A model generated the notes under the pieces. That model saw nothing but the letters and a program-made list of their open reading frames with translations. It did not search any database and had not been told where the DNA came from. Made by a program: the position numbers and the translations under genes. Source: Flavobacteriia bacterium (lineage in GTDB: Bacteria > Bacteroidota > Bacteroidia > Flavobacteriales_D > Crocinitomicaceae). From it: 58,224 nucleotides of DNA. Shown here in pieces: positions 45,795 through 53,261 of this stretch. The stretch's first letter is position 1. Each line of letters starts with the position of its first letter. The stretch spans positions 1 to 58,224 of the forward strand of contig CANHQP010000022.1 of NCBI GenBank assembly GCA_947462925.1, written 5' to 3'.

Positions 45795-47102
45795 TTAATA
45801 GATCAATAAGCGATTGACCATCAACTTATACGCGGGTTTGATGCTGATTGTTTTGCTTTCAAAAACCAGTTCTTCCTCGTGCTCAGCAGTGATGATTAGA
45901 CCGTTTTCAATCTTGAAATAATCCATGGCTTCCAAAAGTCCTTTTATTTCTCGCTTTTTGGTTGAATTTTCACTCAAATCATAACAAACTTGGATTGCGT
46001 GTATCGGTTTATCACGGTCAAAAATCACAAAATCACATTCCGTTTTTTGATTGTAATAGAATAGATTGTCTCCAAACAATTGACGCAACCATATAAAAAC
46101 CATGTTTTCTAACAACTTGCCAGAATTTTCCGAAAATTGATAGCTGATTACGTTCAATAAACCGTTGTCGATGGCGTAGATCTTTTTATCTCCCATTTCT
46201 CGGTTCACGATCGAATAATCAAATTTGTACAGCCGCATTCCCAAATAAACCGCCTCGATGTATTCCAAAATTTCATACAAATTGTCCTTTCCAACTTTTA
46301 TTCCTTGAGATTTCAATTCATTGTAAATTTTATTCAAAGAAAATGGCTTTGTGAGGTTACTCATCAACTTGTTTATGAAGTACTTCAAAGCATGTATTCG
46401 TGTCACGTTGTAGCGTTCAACGATGTCTCTAAACAGTAAAACCTGGTAATAATCTGCCAAAATTTGCGTGCGCTGTTCTTCAGTTCTAAAAACGATTTCT
46501 GGAAAACCTCCTTGCTTTAAATACTGATAAAATTCACTTACTATCAAGGCTTTTTGTGCTTCACTTTTGTAAACAGGTTCTATTTTTTTGAAAGAAAGAA
46601 ACTCATTAAAATCCAATGGAAATAATTCATACAACAAAGTTCTTCCGCGCAAAGATGTGGCGATTTCACTTCCCAATATTTTGGAATTTGAACCAGATAT
46701 GAAGATATTTTTAGTTTCATTGTCATATACGCGGCGCACAAATTTTTCCCAATGGGTTATATTTTGTATTTCATCAAAGAAAAAATAGCATTCGCTTAAG
46801 TTTAACAATGGATACAATTCTCTGTAAGCTTGCAGGATTAAATCTAACTCTTCGATTTGGAGCATCAAGCGTTCATCATCAAAACTAAAGAAGAGTGTCT
46901 TGTAAACAGGCACTTTGGATTTTAGAATTTGATTGCGTGTCAATTTCAACAAGGCAGTTTTACCGCATCTTCTCACGCCACTCACCACGATGATTTTCTC
47001 GGAATCTAAAGGCAATTGCATTTTACGAGCGGATAATTTATCCACTTTCACTGAATGATGCTGCTGCTCTATCAGTTCTTTCAAGGCTGCTTTTCGATCC
47101 AT
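45795..47102 (-). CDS. AAA_14/DUF4143 ATPase
   Basis: A 435-residue ATPase. Walker A is VSGVRRCGKTALL (about 39-51) and Walker B YFFFDEIQNI, in the AAA_14 part. The second half carries a DUF4143-type domain with a PD-(D/E)xK-like core (KTECDFVIFDRDKPIHAIQVCY). Such proteins are frequent in accessory regions of Bacteroidota and are suspected of nuclease or regulatory activity; function is unknown. No operon partner is close. A 254-bp AT-rich gap precedes the AlbA-type gene and 196 bp the small membrane gene. Confidence 0.9.
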   Translation of the reverse strand: MDRKAALKELIEQQHHSVKVDKLSARKMQLPLDSEKIIVVSGVRRCGKTALLKLTRNQILKSKVPVYKTLFFSFDDERLMLQIEELDLILQAYRELYPLLNLSECYFFFDEIQNITHWEKFVRRVYDNETKNIFISGSNSKILGSEIATSLRGRTLLYELFPLDFNEFLSFKKIEPVYKSEAQKALIVSEFYQYLKQGGFPEIVFRTEEQRTQILADYYQVLLFRDIVERYNVTRIHALKYFINKLMSNLTKPFSLNKIYNELKSQGIKVGKDNLYEILEYIEAVYLGMRLYKFDYSIVNREMGDKKIYAIDNGLLNVISYQFSENSGKLLENMVFIWLRQLFGDNLFYYNQKTECDFVIFDRDKPIHAIQVCYDLSENSTKKREIKGLLEAMDYFKIENGLIITAEHEEELVFESKTISIKPAYKLMVNRLLIY

Positions 47103-47298
47103 TTCGAGAAAATATCTAATTCAATTATCCTCAAAAGTAGTAAAAAAATTATGATATTATCTTATTTTTAAATAAAATAATTGAAATATTATCCTATTTT
47201 AAATGAAAATAATTGGTTTTTTATCTGTTTAATTGTGAAAAAGGAATTGAATTATGTGATCTTTTTGAAGAATAAAGAATTTGATAAAGACACAAAAA

Positions 47299-47601
47299 TT
47301 ACCTTTTCTTTTTGACTTCCGATTCTAACAACATAGATACAATCAAATACATTGACACAATTACATCTAAGATATTCCAGAGTGTTCTACCTAGAGCTAA
47401 TTTTTCAAAGGGTTGAAAAAGAATAATTAATACGATAAAAATCACTCCTTCGATTTGTCTTTCATTTTGAAAACATTGAAAAGAAAAAATCCCAAAACCA
47501 ATACACGCTATAAATCGCGTGATTTCATAATAAGCGTATGGCATGTCTGCCAAACACAAAAGTAAAAGTATAACGAGTATTGATTTTAGGGCTATCTGCA
47601 A
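47299..47601 (-). CDS. Small membrane protein (DUF6804-like)
   Basis: A 100-residue protein with three or four hydrophobic segments (about 8-22, 29-45, 50-65, 76-92) and a basic C-terminal tail (KKKR). It resembles small predicted membrane proteins of the DUF6804 kind, without certainty. No ATG is near the expected start; the frame opens with a TTG at 47601, 5 bp after the preceding stop. It is the last gene of the GTPase operon and may just be a passenger. Confidence 0.55.
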   Translation of the reverse strand: MQIALKSILVILLLLCLADMPYAYYEITRFIACIGFGIFSFQCFQNERQIEGVIFIVLIILFQPFEKLALGRTLWNILDVIVSMYLIVSMLLESEVKKKR

Positions 47602-47606
47602 AGTAA

Positions 47607-48008
47607 TTAGTTTTTATCGAATTCAGTTTTGGAAATCTTTTTGCCTCCGCTAAGTTGTGGAACTGATGATTCTGTAATTGAAAATGTGATTGTTAACACC
47701 GAATACCCCGAATCATCATTCGTAACATAAAAAACCTGACCTTTTTGATAGACAGGATCTTTACCTTTTAAAACGGCTTTGGTTTTGGTAAAATAATTTC
47801 CACTTTCATAAAAGTTTACTGTTTTTTCACTGTAAGCACTTATGTAAACAGTTTCATAAATTGAATTATTTGTATAGCTTCCCTTCATAACCTTTAGGGT
47901 CATCGACCTACCAGAGTTGTTTTTTATGGTTAGGCTTGCTTGTGCTTTTAATGCAAAACTTGATAAAATAAATAGAAGGAGGATTAGTGTTTTTTTGATT
48001 AAATTCAT
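47607..48008 (-). CDS. Small secreted protein, unknown function
   Basis: A 133-residue protein with a signal peptide (ends FALKAQA). The mature part alternates hydrophobic and polar residues as in a beta-sandwich (SLTIKNNSGRSMTLKV, SGYSVLTITFSIT) and ends in the polar tail SGGKKISKTEFDKN. No family is recognised. It overlaps the upstream retropepsin-like gene by 4 bp, so it is coupled to it. The pair could be a protease with a substrate or partner. Confidence 0.55.
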   Translation of the reverse strand: MNLIKKTLILLLFILSSFALKAQASLTIKNNSGRSMTLKVMKGSYTNNSIYETVYISAYSEKTVNFYESGNYFTKTKAVLKGKDPVYQKGQVFYVTNDDSGYSVLTITFSITESSVPQLSGGKKISKTEFDKN

Positions 48009-48544
48009 TTTAAAATAATTCTATTATTAGTATTATCAATCTCGATATTTCCAAATCGCTCTAATACAGTCTGACCTAATAACAGAGGTGCATTTGGATT
48101 ATCAATTATTGTCGCCTTAATATTTTCTAACACGACATTGCCAATTTTAACAGTTCTTAAATTTATTTCGGTACCTTCAGAAATCTTACCCGTAGCATCC
48201 TGGAAGTATTCAGTTGATAAAATATCCTCATTGGTTAATGTTCCTTGTCTATACAAAACAGCTGCTTCTGCACTAGAAATACAAATATTACTAGCTCCAG
48301 TATCAAATATAAATTTCAGATTTAAACCATTTATTTCAATCCAAACATATCTAACCCCATTCTTTACTTCCATATCTATAATATTGGAATCTTCAGAATA
48401 AGATAAATTATCTTCTGAATTCAATTCTTCATTATTTTGAAAGTGCGAATTTTTGCTGCTATTTCTTTCATAAATCTTACTTTCCGGATGTTCACACGAG
48501 TGAAAAAGAAATGAAAAAAGAAATATAAAAAAAGAAATTTTCAT
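48005..48544 (-). CDS. Retropepsin-like aspartic protease lipoprotein
   Basis: A 179-residue lipoprotein (lipobox SFLFHSCEH, Cys17). A Ser/Asn/Glu-rich linker (about 20-55) precedes one aspartic-protease half of the retropepsin clan AA type. The active-site loop is FIFDTGASN (Asp and Thr, catalytic DTG), and PLLLGQTVLERFG resembles the second conserved segment. Such domains act as homodimers. It would face the periplasm or the outside. Its substrate is unknown. It lies 10 bp after the 523-residue protein gene and overlaps the next gene by 4 bp. Confidence 0.82.
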   Translation of the reverse strand: MKISFFIFLFSFLFHSCEHPESKIYERNSSKNSHFQNNEELNSEDNLSYSEDSNIIDMEVKNGVRYVWIEINGLNLKFIFDTGASNICISSAEAAVLYRQGTLTNEDILSTEYFQDATGKISEGTEINLRTVKIGNVVLENIKATIIDNPNAPLLLGQTVLERFGNIEIDNTNNRIILK

Positions 48545-48554
48545 GCTTTAATCT

Positions 48555-50126
48555 TTAATGTCCAAGGATCTTCAATCTAGGAATATCATTCAAAGATTCC
48601 TTGGTTTTCAAAACAGTGTCAGAAATACTAACAGTAAAACAGTCGCTGTTTCTTTCATACAACATTTGAGTATAATCTCTTTTTTGATCCGAGAAATATT
48701 GACCGACTTCATTTGGGTTTTCTTTTATAATCACATCAACAACCTCCGAAATTTTCAATCCTTTACTTAACTTACTTGCTACGTTTGAACAATCAGGTTC
48801 TGATAATTTACCATTTGGCTTCTCAATTGTAATACTTGAATTTGACGAATTATTTTCATTTATAATTTTCTGTCCTTGATTTTCAAAATCAGATTCTGAA
48901 TTTTCTCCAAAAGTTGAAAATAAAACATACCCTATTACAAAAACCAATAAAATTATCAAACCAAAGAAAATATTTGATGCAGTTAAATAATCTTTAATCG
49001 AGAGTTGTTTTGATTCTTCTATTAACTCTTTTTCTTTATCCAAATAAATATTTTTCTCTGTTTGTCTCGATGGAATAGAATCAACTCGTAAATTAGATTT
49101 TGGTTTTGCTTTTTGAATATGACTAATGTTAAAATTAGGCTTCTTAACTTGATCAACTGAATTAATAAAAATCCTTTTATACTCACTAAATTCTCTAGAT
49201 ACCTCTTCTAACTTTTTTCCTGATCTTAATTTATTATTAAGCTCCTTAATTTTACCTGAAAATTGATTGTAGAAACTAAGTACTTTTTCCAAATCATTTT
49301 CAGCCTCTTCAATTCTTTTTGCATTTTCATTATGCGTGACAATATTCTTTTCTTTTTGCAGTTGAAAATCATGAAGCATTTGTTTTCTATCTCTTTCCAA
49401 TTCCTGAATTCTATTATCAAATTCATTTATTGAATTGATAATTTTAGCTTTCCTTTCGCTTTTGAAATTTTCAATTTCTTTGTTAAAAATATCAAGAGGT
49501 ATAACCTTAAATAACTTTTTTTGTTGAGAAAACTTTGCAACTTCAGGACTATCAGTAAAGTATATTACATCATAAATATTTAACAACTCTAATGAGTCAC
49601 TAAACAATTTTTTTAATATTTCTTCTTTAGTTTGAGTGTAAACAACAATATTAGAATTTGTTTGAAAATTTAAATCACCTATTTTTTTGAAATTAAATTC
49701 AATATTTTCGATATCTATTGTCCTAACAATGCTAAAATTATCTGAATGATTAACTGTAATAACATCGCTTATAACATTTTTATTAACTAGTTCCTTGTGA
49801 AAATCATTTAATATCTTAATTGTAATAAGTTCATCTGCAATTAGATCTTGATACAATATACTAGACCCAATAAAAGTTCCACTTCGATCTGAATTTTGTT
49901 CCTTGGCATAAGTATAAATCGAATAAGAAATACTTTTCTGATTATTAATAAACTCTTTTCTAAGTGAATAAACCTTACTAGAAGGAAATAGTTTTATTGC
50001 ATTAGTATTTAAATCAAAAGTCTTTATGTTTTTTGATAACATACTATTACCACCGATAACGGTTTGCCTAAAACCGTTTGGATTTCCAAAAGTACCAAAT
50101 GCAAGAAAGTTTATGTGATTATTCAT
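48555..50126 (-). CDS. GTPase-linked protein: soluble N-domain, coiled coil, one membrane helix
   Basis: A 523-residue protein of unknown family. Residues about 1-225 are an alpha/beta-like soluble domain, with RSGTFIGSSILYQDLIADEL at 81-100 and VIYFTDSPEV at 187-196. Residues about 225-325 are a predicted coiled coil (QELERDRKQML, RIEEAENDLEKVL). One membrane helix is at 385-404. The C-terminal ~120 residues, after an acidic Asn/Ser-rich linker, carry two Cys (446 and 496) and probably lie outside the cytoplasm. The N-domain recalls adaptor domains of GTPase-associated (GAP1-like) bacterial proteins, at low confidence. I use the ATG at 50126; the frame opens at a TTG at 50135, within the GTPase stop. 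Confidence 0.6.
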   Translation of the reverse strand: MNNHINFLAFGTFGNPNGFRQTVIGGNSMLSKNIKTFDLNTNAIKLFPSSKVYSLRKEFINNQKSISYSIYTYAKEQNSDRSGTFIGSSILYQDLIADELITIKILNDFHKELVNKNVISDVITVNHSDNFSIVRTIDIENIEFNFKKIGDLNFQTNSNIVVYTQTKEEILKKLFSDSLELLNIYDVIYFTDSPEVAKFSQQKKLFKVIPLDIFNKEIENFKSERKAKIINSINEFDNRIQELERDRKQMLHDFQLQKEKNIVTHNENAKRIEEAENDLEKVLSFYNQFSGKIKELNNKLRSGKKLEEVSREFSEYKRIFINSVDQVKKPNFNISHIQKAKPKSNLRVDSIPSRQTEKNIYLDKEKELIEESKQLSIKDYLTASNIFFGLIILLVFVIGYVLFSTFGENSESDFENQGQKIINENNSSNSSITIEKPNGKLSEPDCSNVASKLSKGLKISEVVDVIIKENPNEVGQYFSDQKRDYTQMLYERNSDCFTVSISDTVLKTKESLNDIPRLKILGH

Positions 50127-50131
50127 AATTA

Positions 50132-51046
50132 TCAAAAACTAAATTTTAAACGCTCCCAAAAAGTCCCCTCATAATCCAATGGAAATCCATGAATACTTTC
50201 GTAAAGCCATTTCGATAGTACTTCAGCTGTCGCTAAACTAAGCATAGCGATTTTTTGTTCTCCATTTTTACTTTGAACATCTCCAATTGTATAAAAAGTT
50301 TTACTCAATCCAAAAGTATTTAGTCTCATATTTGTCATTTTTAATTTGACTTTGACAAAATCGTCTAACTCTTCAATTGAATCAACTCCCATTTTTCCAG
50401 ATTTGTCCCATTTTGAGACAACTAAAATTACATTAATAGATCGAAGATTTTTTTCTTTCTTTTCCAAAATATCAAAAAAATTATTGATGAGATTATCATC
50501 TTTATGAGCTGTATCATAACTTGTTACAATTATAAAAGTTAAAGGTATCTTACCATTTAAATATGACTCAATACTACTATGATAACTCCCTCCTCTTCTA
50601 ATTTCATTGTGATTTTCACCCGATGTTTCAAGAAAAGTTAAATTAATAGGTTGTATTTTTTTTGATTTATTATTAGGCTCAAAAACCAAATCCAATCTAG
50701 TGACTTTATCTCTTGTTGTTCTACTTGGCAAAATCCCTTGACTTATATTTTCAAAAAAATCTGACAATAAAACTTCCGCTTCAGTAGTGTTTGGAATTCC
50801 TTTTTTAGGTCTTAAATCACCAGCTTGTGATTTTAAGTAATACAACATTGATGATAAAATAACAGATTTACCAGACTCTGAAGTACCAAAAAAGAATACA
50901 AAATTACTGTCCTTATTTTTCACCTCATTTGAAGATCCCATCAATGGAACAGGTTCTTCATTTAAATTTTCAAATGGTCTCGTATTAAATGTATCTGTAT
51001 CATCTTCAAATGAAAGAGGCTTTAAATCTTCAAATTCTTCACTCAT
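50132..51046 (-). CDS. P-loop GTPase-like protein
   Basis: A 304-residue protein. An acidic N-terminal tail (about 1-45) is followed by a P-loop domain: Walker A GTSESGKS (54-61), a switch I candidate around Thr110-Thr111 (LPSRTTRD), a DxxG-like segment with Glu (ETSGE, 140-144), and the base-specificity motif VVSKWD (SKWD at 211-214). These are TRAFAC-type GTPase signs, though DxxG is atypical. It recalls, at family level only, the DO-GTPase proteins of bacterial conflict systems. It lies between a membrane protein and the coiled-coil protein. Confidence 0.7.
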   Translation of the reverse strand: MSEEFEDLKPLSFEDDTDTFNTRPFENLNEEPVPLMGSSNEVKNKDSNFVFFFGTSESGKSVILSSMLYYLKSQAGDLRPKKGIPNTTEAEVLLSDFFENISQGILPSRTTRDKVTRLDLVFEPNNKSKKIQPINLTFLETSGENHNEIRRGGSYHSSIESYLNGKIPLTFIIVTSYDTAHKDDNLINNFFDILEKKEKNLRSINVILVVSKWDKSGKMGVDSIEELDDFVKVKLKMTNMRLNTFGLSKTFYTIGDVQSKNGEQKIAMLSLATAEVLSKWLYESIHGFPLDYEGTFWERLKFSF

Positions 51047-51057
51047 AGTTTTACGTT

Positions 51058-52101
51058 TTAATTAGGTATAATTGTTTTTCCTTTTCTTTTCTGATTAAAA
51101 ACGCTTCCTCCGTTTCCTTTTCCATTATTTTGAGCAGTTGGTACTAATAGAATAATAATCATGATTCCAAAATCTAACAATATACAACCCATCAAAACGA
51201 CAAATTGATACATACCAAAATTGTTTAAAGCATGGTTAAATGCAAAACCAATTTTTCCTACTTCTTGTGTTTTTGATTGAATTGGTTCAAATTTCAATTT
51301 ATCATCCCCTAATATTAAATGTGCTCGATTTCCTAATTTATTGTATTCAGAAAGAACTCTGTCAATTTGCCCTTGAGCCATATCATCAATATCTTTTTGG
51401 TCGAGCAATAATAATTTTTGAATCTCATTATTCCATTTAACATTTGCTGAATTAATATCTGCAATTAACGTAGTTTGCTCAGCAGGAAGATTTTGAACCA
51501 TTTGATTTATTTGCTCTTCCATTCTATTAGCTAAATCTTCATAACCTGCTGGGTCCTTAGTGACAGGAGTAAGTGGTGTTATTTTCTTTCCATCACCTAT
51601 TAACTTCTCTATGGAACTGATGATTTTTTTTGACTCAATATCAAGACCTGGATTTGCAGGATCTTGTATTTGTAGTTTTAACTTTCCAATTTCACTTTTA
51701 ATTGACTGTCTAGTTTTTGAATCAGGTACTTGATAACTTAATTTAGAATCAACCTCATTTTCTAGATCATTTAATTTCTCTTTGATATCTCTAAGTTCTG
51801 ATTTGTAAATATCAGTCCTCATAAATCTAGTATAAAGAGCGTTAAAATTGGCAATAAAACAAAAAGATGCGATAAAAATATAAATTCCCTTGAGACCCGC
51901 TGTTGCAGTTCCATTTACTTTGGCTGATCGCAACTGCCATAAAAGAAAAAGTAGTAATAGTGAAAGAACCATCGATATAATCAACGAACTTCCCCCAAAA
52001 ATTTGCTGCAAACCTAGCCAAGTTTGATAAAAACTGACACCAATCAACATTATGGCTAAAATTGCTAAGAATAGGTCTGTTATTGTATTATTTTTACTCA
52101 T
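51058..52101 (-). CDS. Four-helix membrane protein with a large coiled-coil loop
   Basis: A 347-residue protein with three transmembrane helices in the first ~92 residues (about 10-28, 39-58 and 71-91), a predicted coiled coil and linker of ~200 residues (about 95-295: KEKLNDLENEVDSKLSYQ, ANRMEEQINQMVQNL) and a fourth helix at about 300-322, then a basic Gly/Lys-rich tail. If the N-terminus is cytoplasmic, the coiled coil would lie in the periplasm and the tail inside. No named family is certain. It is 11 bp upstream of the GTPase gene, suggesting it anchors or senses for the GTPase. Confidence 0.65.
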   Translation of the reverse strand: MSKNNTITDLFLAILAIMLIGVSFYQTWLGLQQIFGGSSLIISMVLSLLLLFLLWQLRSAKVNGTATAGLKGIYIFIASFCFIANFNALYTRFMRTDIYKSELRDIKEKLNDLENEVDSKLSYQVPDSKTRQSIKSEIGKLKLQIQDPANPGLDIESKKIISSIEKLIGDGKKITPLTPVTKDPAGYEDLANRMEEQINQMVQNLPAEQTTLIADINSANVKWNNEIQKLLLLDQKDIDDMAQGQIDRVLSEYNKLGNRAHLILGDDKLKFEPIQSKTQEVGKIGFAFNHALNNFGMYQFVVLMGCILLDFGIMIIILLVPTAQNNGKGNGGSVFNQKRKGKTIIPN

Positions 52102-52152
52102 TTTAAACTTTATTATTTACTATTTACTCGTTTTAAATTTTTTGATTGATTT

Positions 52153-52635
52153 TTAATAATTTGAAAAATCAATTGTTCCCTCCATATACCCTTTGTATAT
52201 TAAAATGTCCAAATTTTCTGGAATAATTTTAATTATGAATGTGACACCTTGAGGCTTATAAACTTTTGTTAAGGTAACCGAAGCCGTGCCTTTCTTTGAA
52301 TCATAGGTATTTATGTATCTCCATTTGAAATTGAAAATATCAGCTTTATATGTGTCGTCAGATTCTTTGATTTCATCTGTTTTGGTGGCATACATAGGTC
52401 CGTAGCTTTGAGAATCAACCTTTTCCCAATAATTAGACATATTGATTACGTCTTCATCATCACCAGTATAAAAAACGATATATTGACCATTTTCTAGTGC
52501 TTCTGGAGTTATATCAATTCCATTTGATGACGCATCTGTTACAACAAATTTTGCAAGTATTTTCTGTTGTGCATTACTTGAAAAACTATTTGTAAAAACA
52601 AATAACATCAAGACTATTTTAAATAAATTCCTCAT
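52153..52635 (-). CDS. Secreted protein, unknown function
   Basis: A 160-residue protein with a signal peptide (residues 1-22, ends SFSSNAQ). The mature part is rich in Asp/Tyr and beta strands (KILAKFVVTDASSNGIDI, GTASVTLTKVYKPQG, TFIIKIIPENLDILIYKG). No motif or Cys pair is recognised. It is the first gene of the minus-strand run, 51 bp upstream of the membrane-coiled-coil gene. It may be a periplasmic ligand or effector of the module. An inverted repeat lies upstream at 52663-52701. Confidence 0.55.
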   Translation of the reverse strand: MRNLFKIVLMLFVFTNSFSSNAQQKILAKFVVTDASSNGIDITPEALENGQYIVFYTGDDEDVINMSNYWEKVDSQSYGPMYATKTDEIKESDDTYKADIFNFKWRYINTYDSKKGTASVTLTKVYKPQGVTFIIKIIPENLDILIYKGYMEGTIDFSNY

Positions 52636-52662
52636 TTCTAATAAATTCTTTAATCATACTTA

Positions 52663-52701
52663 TGTGATTCAAAATTTCATTTTTAAATCTATTTGATCAC
52701 A
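52663..52701. promoter_or_regulatory. Inverted repeat, candidate operator of the GTPase operon
   Basis: TGTGATTCAAA (52663-52673) and TTTGATCACA (52692-52701) are inverted arms with one base missing, 18 bases apart. It lies between the operon and the XRE-type regulator. A TATATTTG on the minus strand (52729-52736) is a possible -7 box for the operon, upstream of the repeat. Confidence 0.45.
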
Positions 52702-52815
52702 TTCTATCTTATTTTTTATAATTTTTCCCAAATATATAAAATATTTCCAACTAATTAATAAATTTTACACTAATTCAATAAACAACTTTACTTATTTGAA
52801 AATACCTTTACAATT

Positions 52816-53169
52816 GTGAAAGATAAGTCAATAAACAAGCGCATTGGGGAGCAAATTCGAATGATTCGCTTAGGGAAAAGTATGAGTTTAGAAGCCGTTT
52901 CTGATGAGTTAAAAATATCCGTTTCTACACTTTCCAATTTAGAAAGAGGTGAAACCGAAATGACAGTTTCTAGATTGTTTGAAATGCTAAATAATTACAA
53001 ATTTGATATCCTAACTTTCATTCAAAATCTTCAATCAAATACTGTCGTAAATAATATTTCCTCTGATAGTTTCAATATAAATTACCAAGAAAATGACAGT
53101 AAATTGAATAGGCTCGAAGACGAAATCAATCAATTAAAAATAGAGATGCTGAAGCTTAAGGATAAATGA
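52816..53169 (+). CDS. XRE-type HTH regulator with a C-terminal coiled coil
   Basis: A 117-residue protein. The HTH of the lambda-repressor type covers about 8-62: IGEQIRMIRLGKSMSLEAVS, ISVSTLSNLERGE, RLFEMLNNYKFD. A low-complexity Ser/Asn linker follows and the last ~25 residues are a Leu-heptad coiled coil (LNRLEDEINQLKIEMLKLK), likely for dimerisation. The start is a GTG at 52816, which keeps the full HTH. It faces the GTPase operon, so it probably controls that operon; the inverted repeat at 52663-52701 is the obvious candidate site, unproven. Confidence 0.82.
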   Translation: MKDKSINKRIGEQIRMIRLGKSMSLEAVSDELKISVSTLSNLERGETEMTVSRLFEMLNNYKFDILTFIQNLQSNTVVNNISSDSFNINYQENDSKLNRLEDEINQLKIEMLKLKDK

Positions 53170-53211
53170 ATTTGTCTCGATAACAAAGTCCATCTTATTT
53201 TATCCAACAAA

Positions 53212-53241
53212 AAAAGCACCTCTGTTTCCAAAGATGCTTTT
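53212..53241 (-). terminator. Terminator of the parE-parC operon
   Basis: On the minus strand AAAAGCA (53235-53241 read in reverse) pairs with TGCTTTT (53212-53218), with imperfect inner pairing, followed by a T-run. It lies 20 bases past the parC stop at 53262. It could also end the regulator gene at 53169. Confidence 0.7.
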
Positions 53242-53261
53242 CTATTTTATTATTCTTCAAT

